DNA from: Bordetella parapertussis
GTDB lineage: Bacteria > Pseudomonadota > Gammaproteobacteria > Burkholderiales > SG8-41
Length of the DNA: 64,000 bases
Reading direction: 5' to 3'
Assembly: GCA_945906935.1 (NCBI GenBank)
Contig: CAMDSO010000001.1
Span: forward strand, 1-64,000
The notes beneath the pieces were generated by a model. It had not been told where the DNA came from and made no database searches. It worked only from the letters and a program-made list of their open reading frames with translations. This document shows, one piece after another, positions 28,730 through 38,957 of this stretch. Within the stretch, counting starts at the first letter, position 1; each line of letters begins with the position of its first letter. The translations under genes and the position numbers were made by a program.

Positions 28730-28750
28730 CAGGATCACCTGGGTTACAAT
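28723..28750 (+). promoter_or_regulatory. Putative sigma-70 promoter of ahcY
   Basis: TTGTTT-N16-TACAAT just upstream of the riboswitch. Confidence 0.5.
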
Positions 28751-28756
28751 GCGCGC

Positions 28757-28834
28757 CTCACCGAGGAGCGTTGCGACGATTGTCTACTCAGACAAGCGCC
28801 AGGCTCGGTGGACACATCCGCAACGGCGCTCACG
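28757..28834 (+). promoter_or_regulatory. S-adenosylhomocysteine (SAH) riboswitch upstream of ahcY
   Basis: CCGAGGAGCGTTGCGAC...CCAGGCTCGG...CGCAACGGCGCTCAC: P1 CCGAG/CTCGG and GAGCG/CGCTC pseudoknot pairing; directly precedes ahcY. Confidence 0.92.
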
Positions 28835-28868
28835 TACTTTTTTTCTGCAACCTGGAAAGGAGAGCGTG

Positions 28869-30278
28869 ATGAACGCCACCACTAAATTTACTGATTACAA
28901 AGTCGCCGATATGGCGCAGGCCGCTTTTGGCCGCAAGGAAATCGCTATTGCCGAGACCGAAATGCCCGGTCTGATGGCTATCCGCGAGGAATTCAAGGGC
29001 AAGCACCCGCTGAAAGGCGCGCGCATCGCCGGCTCGCTGCACATGACGATCCAGACCGCGGTGCTGATCGAGACGCTGGCCGATCTCGGCGCAGAGATCC
29101 GCTGGGCCTCATGCAACATCTTCTCAACCCAGGATCACGCCGCCGCCGCCATCGCAGCACGCGACATTCCAGTCTTCGCCTACAAAGGCGAAACCCTCGA
29201 GGATTACTGGGATTACACCCACCGCATTCTTGAGTGGTCGGATGGCGGCACGCCGAACATGATTCTCGACGACGGTGGCGATGCCACTTTGCTGGTCACC
29301 TTGGGTGCGCAACACGAGCGCAACAAAACGCAGCCGCCCGAGGGCAGCAACGAAGAAGAGTTCGTCCTCTTCGCCGCGATGCGCAAAACGCTCAAGGAAA
29401 AACCCGGTTTCTACGGCAAGATTGAAGCCAACATCAAGGGCGTGACGGAAGAAACCACCACCGGCGTGCACCGTCTCTATCAGATGCAGCAGGAAGGCCG
29501 TCTGCCCTTCCCCGCCATCAACGTCAATGACTCGGTGACGAAGTCCAAATTCGACAACCTCTATGGCTGCCGCGAATCGCTGGTCGACGCCATCAAGCGC
29601 GCCACCGACGTCATGATCGCCGGCAAGATCGCGGTCGTCTGCGGCTATGGCGATGTCGGCAAGGGCAGTGCCGAAGCCCTGCGCGCCCTCTCGGCGCAAG
29701 TATGGGTTACCGAAGTCGATCCGATCTGCGCGCTGCAGGCCTCGATGGAAGGTTTCCGCGTGGTGACCATGGATTACGCCGCTGACAAGGCGGATATCTA
29801 CGTGACCTGCACCGGCAACCTCGGCGTCATCACCCACGAGCACATGAAGCGCATGAAGAACAATGCGATCGTCTGCAACATCGGCCACTTCGATTCGGAA
29901 ATCGAGATCGCCGCATTGAAGCAATACGAGTGGGACAACATCAAGCCGCAGGTCGACCATGTGGTGTTTCCGGACGGCAAGCGCCTGATCATTCTGGCCG
30001 AAGGCCGTCTGGTCAATCTCGGTTGCGGCACCGGCCATCCGTCGTTTGTGATGTCGAGCTCGTTCACCAACCAAACGCTAGCGCAGCTCGAGCTCTACAC
30101 GCAAGGCGGGAAATACGAGAACAAGGTCTACACGCTGCCGAAACACCTGGATGAAAAAGTAGCGCGTTTGCATCTGAAAAAACTCGGCGTCGAGCTGACC
30201 ACGCTGAACGAAAAACAGTGTGCTTATCTCAACCTGCCGGTGGATGGCCCATTCAAGGCCGATCACTACCGGTATTAA
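28869..30278 (+). CDS. ahcY: Adenosylhomocysteinase
   Basis: [54 protein letters not shown]-term [15 protein letters not shown]. Confidence 0.98.
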   Translation: MNATTKFTDYKVADMAQAAFGRKEIAIAETEMPGLMAIREEFKGKHPLKGARIAGSLHMTIQTAVLIETLADLGAEIRWASCNIFSTQDHAAAAIAARDIPVFAYKGETLEDYWDYTHRILEWSDGGTPNMILDDGGDATLLVTLGAQHERNKTQPPEGSNEEEFVLFAAMRKTLKEKPGFYGKIEANIKGVTEETTTGVHRLYQMQQEGRLPFPAINVNDSVTKSKFDNLYGCRESLVDAIKRATDVMIAGKIAVVCGYGDVGKGSAEALRALSAQVWVTEVDPICALQASMEGFRVVTMDYAADKADIYVTCTGNLGVITHEHMKRMKNNAIVCNIGHFDSEIEIAALKQYEWDNIKPQVDHVVFPDGKRLIILAEGRLVNLGCGTGHPSFVMSSSFTNQTLAQLELYTQGGKYENKVYTLPKHLDEKVARLHLKKLGVELTTLNEKQCAYLNLPVDGPFKADHYRY

Positions 30279-30332
30279 TGGAGTGTGGGGCGACTCTTGC
30301 AACGCTGTTGCCGGAGCCGCCCTCGCCTGACA

Positions 30333-31187
30333 ATGCAATCACAAAAAATATTGCCGCGCCTGTTTAGCTTCGAGTTCTTCCCGCCCAACACGCCGGAGGG
30401 TGCCGAGAAACTGCGCACGACTACCGAAGAACTGGCGGCACTCAAACCGAAATTCTTTTCCGTCACCTATGGCGCAGGAGGGTCGACACGCGAGCGCACG
30501 CTCGACACCGTCCTCAACATACGCGCCACCGGTTATGCCGCGGCACCGCATATTTCCTGCGTGGCCTCCACGCACGACAACATCCGCGAATGGTTGCAAC
30601 GCTACAAGGACAACGGCATCAAACATCTGGTGGCACTGCGCGGCGACCTGCCCTCGGGCAGTGCTGCAGCCGGTGAATTCCGCTACGCGAACGAGCTGGT
30701 AGAGTTTATCCGCAGCGAGTTTGGCGACGCCTTCCATATCGAGGTGGCGGCCTATCCCGAAGTGCATCCGCAGGCGCGCAGTGCGCAGGACGATCTGCTG
30801 AACTTCAAGCGTAAGGTCGATGCCGGCGCTGATTCAGCGATTACACAATATTTCTACAACGCCGATGCCTACTATCGATTTGTCGGCGATTGCGAGGCTC
30901 TGGGCATCAAAATCCCGATCGTGCCAGGCATCATGCCGATTGGGCGATTTTCCCAGTTGGCACGTTTCTCCGACGCCTGTGGCGCCGAGATCCCGCGCTG
31001 GATGCGCAAAAAACTCGAAGGTTACGGCGACGACAGCGAATCGATACGCGCCTTTGGCCTTGATGTATTGACGGCCATGTGCGAAGACCTGCTAAAGAAC
31101 GGCGCGCCGGGGCTGCATTTCTACACCCTGAACCAGGGCGCGCTGACCAAGGCAATCTGGGAGCGTCTGGGGCTTTCAAACGCATGA
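30333..31187 (+). CDS. metF: Methylenetetrahydrofolate reductase
   Basis: LFSFEFFPPNTPEGAEKL; FSVTYGAGGSTRERTLDTV; LRGDLPSG; ITQYFYNADAYYRFV. Confidence 0.96.
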   Translation: MQSQKILPRLFSFEFFPPNTPEGAEKLRTTTEELAALKPKFFSVTYGAGGSTRERTLDTVLNIRATGYAAAPHISCVASTHDNIREWLQRYKDNGIKHLVALRGDLPSGSAAAGEFRYANELVEFIRSEFGDAFHIEVAAYPEVHPQARSAQDDLLNFKRKVDAGADSAITQYFYNADAYYRFVGDCEALGIKIPIVPGIMPIGRFSQLARFSDACGAEIPRWMRKKLEGYGDDSESIRAFGLDVLTAMCEDLLKNGAPGLHFYTLNQGALTKAIWERLGLSNA

Positions 31188-31240
31188 CGTGATGTGGTGC
31201 TGACGACGTGCTGTTGAGCGCCTTGTCAGCACCCCCAAAG

Positions 31241-31267
31241 AAAACGGCCGCTTAATGCGGCCGTTTT
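31241..31267. terminator. Bidirectional terminator between convergent metF and the aminotransferase gene
   Basis: AAAACGGCCGC-TTAAT-GCGGCCGTTTT, perfect 11-bp stem. Confidence 0.88.
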
Positions 31268-31293
31268 GATAACTCGCTTGAAACAAATAACGT

Positions 31294-32808
31294 TTAGGCG
31301 GCGCGCTTCTTCTTTGCCTGTGCGGCCTTGGCATGCAAAGCGGCATACGCGCCGTGCGCTGCAGATTCAGCCTCCCCAACATGCACCGGCATGTCCATAT
31401 CGGCCAACACGGAACCCAGCGCGGACAGGCACAGCATGACGTTTTCCGGTTTGCACGAGTAGCCCATCAGGCCAATGCGCCAGATCTTACCGGCGAGCGG
31501 TCCGAGACCAGCACCAATTTCGAGGTTGAACTCGTTGAGCAAGGTCTTTCTGACTTCGGCCTCACGCGCCTGCACTGTTTCCGGAATGTGGATCGCATTC
31601 ATCTGCGGCAGTCCGGCGCCTTCCTTGACCAGGAATTTGAGTCCCATCGCTTCGAGGCCGGCCTTGAGTGCGAGGTGGTTGCGCATGTGGCGCGCCCATG
31701 AATTCTCGATGCCTTCTTCTTTCAGGATCACCAGCGCTTCATGCAGCGCATAGAGGCTGTTGGTGGGCGCCGTGTGGTGGTAAGTGCGCGTGGTTTCGCC
31801 CCAGTAGCCAAGCAGCAGGTTCATATCCATGAACCAGCTGTGGATCTTGTCCTTGCGCGCCTTCACGTAATCAACAACGCGTTCGGAAATCGTCACCGGC
31901 GACAGGCCCGGGGTGCATGACAGACACTTCTGGCTCGCCGAATAAACGGCGTCGGCTTTCCATTCATCGACCAGCACCGGGCAACCGGCCAGCGAGGTCA
32001 CTGTATCCATGATGGTCAGCGCGTCATACTTGTGCGCGATTTCGATCAGCGTCTTGGCATCGGACTGCACGCCAGTCGAGGTTTCGGCGTGCACAAAGGA
32101 AACCAGTTTCGCATCCGGGTGTTGCTTTAGCGCATCTTCAAGCTTCTGCGGATCGATCGACTCGCCCCAAGCGTCTTCCACGACGATGGCTTCGCCACCG
32201 GCGCGCTGCACGTTTTCGATCATGCGGCCGCCAAACACGCCGTTGCGGCAGACAACCACCTTGTCGCCGGGCGCCACCATGTTGACGAAACAAAATTCCA
32301 TGCCGACCGAGCCGGGCCCGGAGACCGGGAAGGTCAGCGGATTCTTGGTCTGGTAGGTGTAACGCAACAGACTCTTCAGCTCTTCCATCATCTCGACAAA
32401 AATGGGGTCGAGATAACCGATCGCCGGCAGGCTCATCGCCGCCATCACGCGCGGCGTGATTTCGGAAGGCCCCGGCCCGAGCAAGGTGCGCTGCGGCGGG
32501 TGGAAAGAGCTGACGCGTTTTGCGGGCGCGAATTCATTCATGTTGTGACTCCCAGGGTGTGTTGAATCAAACAGGCTCTCGCCGTCGGGACGCGATTTCA
32601 TCCGCAACGGTTTGCGTGTGGTGGCTTCGTCCAGAACATCGACCGCCGGAATTTGGCCGTTGGTCGCGCGCTCGACTTCCATCGCCCAGCGCGCCGGCAC
32701 ATAACCGGACTTGACCCAGTTATTGACGACGGCACGGTCGAGACGAAACTGGCGCGCAACTTCAGCTTGCGAACCAAACAGGGCAACGAGGCGATCGGCA
32801 CAATTCAT
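31294..32808 (-). CDS. Class-V aminotransferase (alanine-glyoxylate/serine-pyruvate type) with N-terminal YdaS/Cro-like HTH extension
   Basis: N-term MNCADRLVALFGSQAEVARQFRLDRAVVNNWVKSGYVPARWAMEVERATNGQIPAVDVL (HTH); from M90 (32541) RTLLGPGPSEITPRVMAAMS...MDTVTSLAGCPVLVDEWKADAVYSASQKCLSCTPGLSPVTIS (PLP aminotransferase). An internal start at 32541 has GGGAG upstream. Confidence 0.85.
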   Translation of the reverse strand: MNCADRLVALFGSQAEVARQFRLDRAVVNNWVKSGYVPARWAMEVERATNGQIPAVDVLDEATTRKPLRMKSRPDGESLFDSTHPGSHNMNEFAPAKRVSSFHPPQRTLLGPGPSEITPRVMAAMSLPAIGYLDPIFVEMMEELKSLLRYTYQTKNPLTFPVSGPGSVGMEFCFVNMVAPGDKVVVCRNGVFGGRMIENVQRAGGEAIVVEDAWGESIDPQKLEDALKQHPDAKLVSFVHAETSTGVQSDAKTLIEIAHKYDALTIMDTVTSLAGCPVLVDEWKADAVYSASQKCLSCTPGLSPVTISERVVDYVKARKDKIHSWFMDMNLLLGYWGETTRTYHHTAPTNSLYALHEALVILKEEGIENSWARHMRNHLALKAGLEAMGLKFLVKEGAGLPQMNAIHIPETVQAREAEVRKTLLNEFNLEIGAGLGPLAGKIWRIGLMGYSCKPENVMLCLSALGSVLADMDMPVHVGEAESAAHGAYAALHAKAAQAKKKRAA

Positions 32809-32824
32809 GACAGGGATTTTGCCA

Positions 32825-32843
32825 TGTCAAAATCAATTTGACA
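32825..32843. promoter_or_regulatory. Perfect palindromic operator candidate TGTCAAA-ATCAA-TTTGACA
   Basis: Read directly, 16 bp upstream of the HTH-aminotransferase ATG; overlaps predicted -35 TTGTCA (32844-32839) and the 17-nt spacer to -10 CAAAAT (32821-32816). Confidence 0.75.
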
Positions 32844-32886
32844 AACTATTGTTGCCGAAATAGATATTTAAATCCAGTATTAGCGC

Positions 32887-33843
32887 CTACTTAGGCTTTG
32901 CGACAAGATTGAATTCGTCTTCCCGATCAAAGGCTTTGTCCCCATCCAGAGGGATCTGGCCGGTCGCCGCCAGTCCGGAAAAATCGAATAATTTGCGATC
33001 CATCAGGTGCGACGGGCGGACATCGGCCAGCGCGTTAAAGGTGCTCTCCACCCGCCCCGGATATTTCTTTTCCCAATCGCGCAGCATGCCTTTGATCTGT
33101 TTGCGTTGCAGCGTCGCCTGCGAACCGCACAGATCGCAGGGAATAATCGGGAATTGTTTGACCTCGGCATACGCGATAAGGTCTTCCTCTTTGACATAGG
33201 CGAGCGGGCGGATCACCACGTGCGCGCCGTCATCGGAAACCAGCTTGGGCGGCATCGCCTTTAACTTGGCGCCGAAAAAGAGGTTGAGAAAAAACGTCTC
33301 GAGAATATCGTCGCGGTGGTGCCCGAGCGCGATCTTGGTGGCGCCGATTTCGCGTGCCACGCGATAGAGCACGCCACGACGCAGGCGCGAACACAGCGAA
33401 CACATCGTCTTGCCTTCGGGAATCAGGCGCTTGACGGTCGAATAAGTATCCTGCACCTCGATCCGATAAGGCACACCAAGACCGTCGAGATAGGCTGGCA
33501 GAATGTGTTCGGGATACCCCGGATGCCGCTGATCGAGGTTGACTGCAAACAACTCAAAATCCACCGGCGCCTTTTCACGCAGACGCATCAAGACGTCGAG
33601 CATGGCGTAGCTGTCTTTGCCGCCCGACAAGCAGACCATCACGCGGTCACCCGACTCGATCATGGAAAAATCCGCAATCGCCGCGCCCACCAGCCGGCGC
33701 AGGCGTTTGGCCAGCTTGTTGGATTCATAGACCTGTTTTTGCGCACGGACAGCGCCGTCGGCCCCCGGTCCAACTTGAAGTGGAAGCGCGGCGGCGACCC
33801 CGATCGACTGAGCGGAACCGCTGATATCGTGAGGGTGGTTCAT
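32887..33843 (-). CDS. ttcA: tRNA 2-thiocytidine biosynthesis protein TtcA
   Basis: [52 protein letters not shown]. Confidence 0.96.
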   Translation of the reverse strand: MNHPHDISGSAQSIGVAAALPLQVGPGADGAVRAQKQVYESNKLAKRLRRLVGAAIADFSMIESGDRVMVCLSGGKDSYAMLDVLMRLREKAPVDFELFAVNLDQRHPGYPEHILPAYLDGLGVPYRIEVQDTYSTVKRLIPEGKTMCSLCSRLRRGVLYRVAREIGATKIALGHHRDDILETFFLNLFFGAKLKAMPPKLVSDDGAHVVIRPLAYVKEEDLIAYAEVKQFPIIPCDLCGSQATLQRKQIKGMLRDWEKKYPGRVESTFNALADVRPSHLMDRKLFDFSGLAATGQIPLDGDKAFDREDEFNLVAKPK

Positions 33844-34592
33844 AACGTAATGCTCCTGCCACCGTCGACCGCGATCACCTGGCCGGTGATATACGGCGCA
33901 GCCGACACCAGAAAATCGACTGCCTTGGCAATGTCATCGGGCTCACCCACCCGCTTAAGGGCTGATTGATTCAAGATGCGCTGACGCGACAACTCATCGC
34001 TCCATTCCTCGCCCTCGGGCCACATGATGGCGCCCGGCGCCACGCCGTTGACCCGCACCTCCGGGCCCAGTTCGCGCGCCAGCGAACGCGTCAGCGCCAG
34101 CAAGCCGCCCTTGGCCACGGTATAGACGACATAATTCTTCATTGGGAATTCCGCATGGATATCGACAATATTGACGATGCAACCGTGACGCTTGCGCAAT
34201 TCGGGTGCCGCCGCCTGTGACAAAAACAGCGGCGCCTTCAAATTGGTGCCGACCAGGTCATCCCAGGCCTCTTCAGTGATATCACCCACTGGCGTTGGAA
34301 AAAAACTCGACGCATTGTTGACCAGCACATCAAGCCGACCGAAACGGCCGATGGTCGTCTTGACCAGTTCCTGCAGGCCGGCGCCGTTGAGCAGATCGGC
34401 CTGCACCAGGGCCACCGAATCGGCACGCCGGGCATTTAAATCCGCCTGCAGGGCCCGCGCCTCGTCGACCGAGGCACGATGATGCACCATCACCTGTGCG
34501 CCGCGCGCGTGCAACAGACGACAAATCGCCGCACCGACGCGTTTGGCGCCACCGGTGACCAAGACCACCTTGCCTGAGAGAGTTTCATCCAT
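33840..34592 (-). CDS. Pteridine reductase (SDR family)
   Basis: [76 protein letters not shown]. Confidence 0.88.
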   Translation of the reverse strand: MDETLSGKVVLVTGGAKRVGAAICRLLHARGAQVMVHHRASVDEARALQADLNARRADSVALVQADLLNGAGLQELVKTTIGRFGRLDVLVNNASSFFPTPVGDITEEAWDDLVGTNLKAPLFLSQAAAPELRKRHGCIVNIVDIHAEFPMKNYVVYTVAKGGLLALTRSLARELGPEVRVNGVAPGAIMWPEGEEWSDELSRQRILNQSALKRVGEPDDIAKAVDFLVSAAPYITGQVIAVDGGRSITL

Positions 34593-34643
34593 ACTTATCC
34601 ACCGTACTTGTGAATTTTAGCCCATTCATGGAAGATCAAACGC

Positions 34644-35810
34644 TTGTTACCCGACCATCTCTCTCATCTTCCCACCCCCACTGCGGACGCTGTCGAACAT
34701 AGCGGGCGTCTGGGTGCGCTGATCCGCGGCAGCATCAACGACGCCGGCGGCTGGATTAGCTTTGCGCAATTCATGGATCTCGCGCTCTATGCACCGGGCC
34801 TCGGCTATTACAGCGCGGGGCTGCATAAATTCGGCAGCGAGGGCGACTTCGTTACCGCGCCCGAACTCGGATCGCTATTCGCCACCACGCTGGCACGGCA
34901 GGCCGCGCAGATTCTACACAGCGGCATCGCCGACATCATCGAATACGGCGCCGGTAGCGGCCGCCTCGCACGCGACCTGCTGCGGGCACTGGCCGAACTC
35001 GATTGCCTGCCGCAGCGTTATTGCATACTCGAAACAAGCGCTGATCTGCGCGCGCGACAACAAATGTTGCTGGCACGTGAAGCCCCGCAAATCGCCTCGC
35101 GCGTGACCTGGCTCGATCGCATGCCGGAGGCGGTCGAGGCGCTGGTGATTGCCAACGAAGTGCTCGACGCCATGCCGGCGCATCTAATCAGCGCACGCAG
35201 CGACGGCATCGATGAAATCGGTGTCAGCCTTGATGCCGCAGGTGAGTTTGCCTGGCAACCGCGCATGGCCGGCGGCGCACTGCTCGAAGCGGCGCAGCGG
35301 CTGCCGCTGGCGCCGGGCCTGACGAGTGAAGTGTCACTCGCCGCGTGCGCCTTTGTGCAAACGCTATCGGCCTCACTGCGGCGCGGCGCGGCCATCCTCT
35401 TCGATTACGGATTTCCGCAGCGCGAGTATTACCACCCGCAACGCAGCGCCGGCACCCTGATGTGCCATTATCGCCACCATGCGCACGCTGACCCGCTCTG
35501 TCTGGTCGGCCTGCAGGACATCACCACCCACGTCGATTTCAGCGCTGTCGCCGACGCCGCCATTGCCGGCGGTAGCGAAGTGTTTGGTTACACGGGCCAG
35601 GCGCAGTTTCTGATTAATTGCGGCATTACCGATCTGTTGGCCGCAACACCCGCCGACGATACCGCCGCCTATCTGCCGTTGGCCGCACAGGCGCAGACCC
35701 TGACGAGTCCGGCTGAAATGGGCGAGTTGTTCAAGGTCTTCGCCTTCGGCCGCGGCTTCGACGATGCACTCACCGGCTTTGTGCGCGGCGACCGCTGCCA
35801 CGCGCTGTGA
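34644..35810 (+). CDS. SAM-dependent methyltransferase, MidA/NDUFAF7 family
   Basis: ALYAPGLGYYSAGLHKFGSEGDFVTAPELGSLFATTLARQ; IIEYGAGSGRLARDLL; FDYGFPQREYYHPQRSAGTLMCHYRHH. Confidence 0.93.
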   Translation: MLPDHLSHLPTPTADAVEHSGRLGALIRGSINDAGGWISFAQFMDLALYAPGLGYYSAGLHKFGSEGDFVTAPELGSLFATTLARQAAQILHSGIADIIEYGAGSGRLARDLLRALAELDCLPQRYCILETSADLRARQQMLLAREAPQIASRVTWLDRMPEAVEALVIANEVLDAMPAHLISARSDGIDEIGVSLDAAGEFAWQPRMAGGALLEAAQRLPLAPGLTSEVSLAACAFVQTLSASLRRGAAILFDYGFPQREYYHPQRSAGTLMCHYRHHAHADPLCLVGLQDITTHVDFSAVADAAIAGGSEVFGYTGQAQFLINCGITDLLAATPADDTAAYLPLAAQAQTLTSPAEMGELFKVFAFGRGFDDALTGFVRGDRCHAL

Positions 35811-37039
35811 CCCAGTCCTCCGTGAAGATGCCCGCCATGCACTGGCTCAAAACCTACTCCAAACACGCGCTACTGTTGATACTGCTAGGGCTAGCGGTAT
35901 TCTTTATTGCACAAAAACTGCGCGGACCGGTGGTCGAGGTCGGCGTCGTGCAGGAAGGCCCGATCGAGCAATCGATCGTCGTCAGCGGGCGCGTGCAAGC
36001 TCCCAACCGTATCGAAATCGGCTCGGTGATCACCGGCCGCGTCGTCAGGGTACTGGTGGAAGAAGGCGCACTCGTCACGCCCGGACAAGCACTAATACGA
36101 CTAGAAGCAGAGGAGCTGCAGGCGGCCCTCGCCCAAGCCAGCGCCGCCGAAGCGGGTGCCGCCGCACGCGACGCCGGGGTGCGGGAACTGACACGGCCGC
36201 AAGCCGCGGACAACGTCGCGCAGGCCGAAGCCCAATTCAATTTCGCCGAAGCCGAATTGAAACGCTATCGCGAATTGCGCGACAAGGGCTTCATCAGCGA
36301 TTCGCGCCTGCAGGAACAAGAGCGCCAGTTGCACATCACAAAAAGCCAACTCGCCGCCGCGCGCACCGGCGCGCGTGCGCAAGACAGCAACGGCGTACAA
36401 GCGCGTGAAGCCAACGTCAAACTGCAAGAAGCCCGCGCAACGCGTCAACTCGCGGCGGCAAAACTCGCGCAGACCACCATACGTGCCTCGGTCGCCGGCA
36501 CGGTACTGGTGCGCGCAGTCGAGCCCGGTGACATCGTCAGTCCAGGCAAGCGCCTGCTGGTCATCAACTCACGCGGTGAAACGCGGCTCACCGCACAGAT
36601 CGATGAAAAGAATCTGCCTTATCTTCAAATCGACCAACTGGCGCGCGCATCGAGCGAAGCATTTCCGGAACGTCATTTTCCCGCCAAGCTCTATTACATC
36701 AGCCCCGGCGTCGATATCACACGCGGCTCGGTGGAGGCGCGTTTTCGCGTCAGCGAACCGCCCGACTATCTGCGCGCCGACATGACGGTATCGATCGATA
36801 TCGGCATTGCACGCAAAGACCGCGCACTGACCGCCCCGCTTGATGCCTTGCGCGAAAGCGGTAGCAAGCGCAGCGTGCAGGTGGTGCGCGACGGCCGCGT
36901 GCAAACGGTGCGGATTGAAAGCGGCGTGCGCGGCAGCAACCGCTTCGAAATTATTTCGGGCGTCGCCGCCGGCGACCGCCTGTTGCTGGCGCGCGGCATT
37001 ACGGACGGCAGTCGCGTGCGTACGCGCGAGCGTCCGTAG
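35807..37039 (+). CDS. HlyD/DevB-like periplasmic adaptor of an ABC exporter
   Basis: GPIEQSIVVSGRVQAPNRIEIGSVITGRVVRVLVEEGALVTPGQALIRLE; coiled-coil hairpin; overlaps the midA-like stop. Confidence 0.88.
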   Translation: MTQSSVKMPAMHWLKTYSKHALLLILLGLAVFFIAQKLRGPVVEVGVVQEGPIEQSIVVSGRVQAPNRIEIGSVITGRVVRVLVEEGALVTPGQALIRLEAEELQAALAQASAAEAGAAARDAGVRELTRPQAADNVAQAEAQFNFAEAELKRYRELRDKGFISDSRLQEQERQLHITKSQLAAARTGARAQDSNGVQAREANVKLQEARATRQLAAAKLAQTTIRASVAGTVLVRAVEPGDIVSPGKRLLVINSRGETRLTAQIDEKNLPYLQIDQLARASSEAFPERHFPAKLYYISPGVDITRGSVEARFRVSEPPDYLRADMTVSIDIGIARKDRALTAPLDALRESGSKRSVQVVRDGRVQTVRIESGVRGSNRFEIISGVAAGDRLLLARGITDGSRVRTRERP

Positions 37040-37050
37040 TCAACCCCACG

Positions 37051-38259
37051 ATGCGCTTCGAGTGGACCGTCGCGCTGCGCTTTCTGCGCGAAGGGGGATT
37101 GCAAACCTTGATGATCATCGCCGGGGCGGCCGCCGGCATTTCGGTAATCGTCTTCATGACCGCCTTTCTCGGCGACCTGCAGGCGGATCTAATCCGCCGC
37201 ACGCTCGGCGTGCAAGCCGGCATCATCGTCCGTCCTGCCGAAGAAACCGCACGCCCGTTACGCCAGGACAACGCGGCGCTGCCGCAAATTCAAGCCCGCG
37301 TGCAGCGCCTGCGCTCGGTCGATCAGTGGCAACCGTTACGGCAGCGTCTGGAAAACACCGCCGGCATACGCGCCGTCTCACCGGTGGCGGCGGGCCCCGG
37401 CCTGATCACGCGCGGCGACACCAGCAAGTCGATCACCCTCACCGGCATGACGCCAGCGCTGTATGCCGCGGTGACGCGCTTCAACGAAAAAATCGTCGCT
37501 GGCGAATACCGTCTGAGCCCCGGCGACACCATCATCGGCACCGATCTCGCGGACGAACTTGGCGTCGGCATCGGCGACAAGGTGCGACTCTCGACGCCGA
37601 CCTCGCCCGGCGACGTCTATCAGATACGCGCGATATACGATCTCGGCCAGCGCACCGGTAACCGCGCCTTTGCCTATGTCAGTCTGCCCACCGCACAGGC
37701 GCTGCTTGATCTGCCTGGCGGCATCTCCAGTCTCGAACTATCCGTCATCGATCTGTTCGGCGCCGAAGAATTGGCGCAGCAGCTGCAGCAAACCACGCCG
37801 CACGAAGTCGAGAGCTGGATGCGCGCCAATCCGCAATTGCGGGTCGCGCTCGCCAATCAAACCGTCATGACCGTGCTGATCCGCTTCTTTCTCGCGCTGG
37901 TAGTCGCCATTGGCGTCGCCAGCGTGCTGGTGGTTTCAGTGGTACAAAAAACACGTGAAATCGGCATCCTGCGCGCGATGGGCGCCTCACGCGCCCGTAT
38001 CCTGCGCGTATTTCTACTGCAAGGCGCGATCATCGGCGTCACCGGTGCCGCCCTCGGTTGTGCCGGCGGCTACACCCTCACCGCAGTCATGAGCCAGTTT
38101 GTGCGCGCCGCAGACGGCGCAGCGCTGTTCGCGGCGCAATTCGATGTCACGCTCTATCTGCTGACATTAGCGGGGGCCGCCGTACTCGGCCTGGGCGCCG
38201 CCATCATGCCGGCACGCCGCGCCGCGCGCCTTGATCCGGCACAGGCGATCCGTCTATGA
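37051..38259 (+). CDS. ABC transporter permease (FtsX/DevC/MacB-type)
   Basis: [72 protein letters not shown]. Confidence 0.9.
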   Translation: MRFEWTVALRFLREGGLQTLMIIAGAAAGISVIVFMTAFLGDLQADLIRRTLGVQAGIIVRPAEETARPLRQDNAALPQIQARVQRLRSVDQWQPLRQRLENTAGIRAVSPVAAGPGLITRGDTSKSITLTGMTPALYAAVTRFNEKIVAGEYRLSPGDTIIGTDLADELGVGIGDKVRLSTPTSPGDVYQIRAIYDLGQRTGNRAFAYVSLPTAQALLDLPGGISSLELSVIDLFGAEELAQQLQQTTPHEVESWMRANPQLRVALANQTVMTVLIRFFLALVVAIGVASVLVVSVVQKTREIGILRAMGASRARILRVFLLQGAIIGVTGAALGCAGGYTLTAVMSQFVRAADGAALFAAQFDVTLYLLTLAGAAVLGLGAAIMPARRAARLDPAQAIRL

Positions 38260-38957
38260 GCAGCGCCGTCATCGAACTGGCGGATATCCGCAAAACCTAT
38301 AACGAGGGCACAGCCATCGCCCACGAAGTGCTGCACGGCATCAGCTTCAAGATCGAGCCTGGTGAATTCGCCTGTTTGATCGGGCCCTCGGGTTCGGGCA
38401 AGAGCACGCTGCTCAATCTGATCGGCTTGCTGGAACGCCCCTCGGGCGGCACCTACCGTCTTAACGGCACGGCGATTGGTAAAGCCAACGACGACACACG
38501 CACCCGCGCACGGCTCGAGACGCTGGGTTTTGTCTTTCAGTTCCATCATCTGCTGCCGGCCTTCAGCGCACTCGAAAACGTGATGCTGCCCGGGCTCATG
38601 CGCTACGGTGCCTACACGCGCGAAGTGCGCGCGACAGCCGTCAATCTGCTAAGCGCCGTCGGCCTTGCAGAAGCGATGCACAAACCGCCCAATCAGTTAT
38701 CCGGCGGCATGCAACAGCGCGTCGCCATTGCACGCGCACTCGCGCTGTCGCCACGACTGGTGCTCGCCGATGAACCGACTGGCAATCTCGACACCCACAG
38801 CGCCGATGAAGTCTTCGCCCTGATGCGCAAGATCAACAAAACACAGGGTGCGGCCTTCCTGATGGTCACCCACGATCCGCGGCTGGCCGCACGCTGCGAC
38901 CGCGTGATTGAAATGCGCGACGGCACCATCGTCGCCGACGCGCCGCGCACCCCTTAA
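38256..38957 (+). CDS. ABC transporter ATP-binding protein (DevA/LolD-like)
   Basis: LIGPSGSGKSTLLNLIGLLERPSGG; NQLSGGMQQRVAIARALALSPRLVLADEPTGNLD. Confidence 0.95.
   Translation: MSSAVIELADIRKTYNEGTAIAHEVLHGISFKIEPGEFACLIGPSGSGKSTLLNLIGLLERPSGGTYRLNGTAIGKANDDTRTRARLETLGFVFQFHHLLPAFSALENVMLPGLMRYGAYTREVRATAVNLLSAVGLAEAMHKPPNQLSGGMQQRVAIARALALSPRLVLADEPTGNLDTHSADEVFALMRKINKTQGAAFLMVTHDPRLAARCDRVIEMRDGTIVADAPRTP

Noticed and set aside
29124-30074. 316-aa minus-strand ORF
   Set aside because: Antisense to ahcY; no family features.
38256-38957. LolD of a LolCDE system
   Set aside because: Context is adaptor + FtsX-like permease + ATPase (DevBCA/MacAB-like), with no LolC/LolE pair visible; LolD-like label kept only as similarity.
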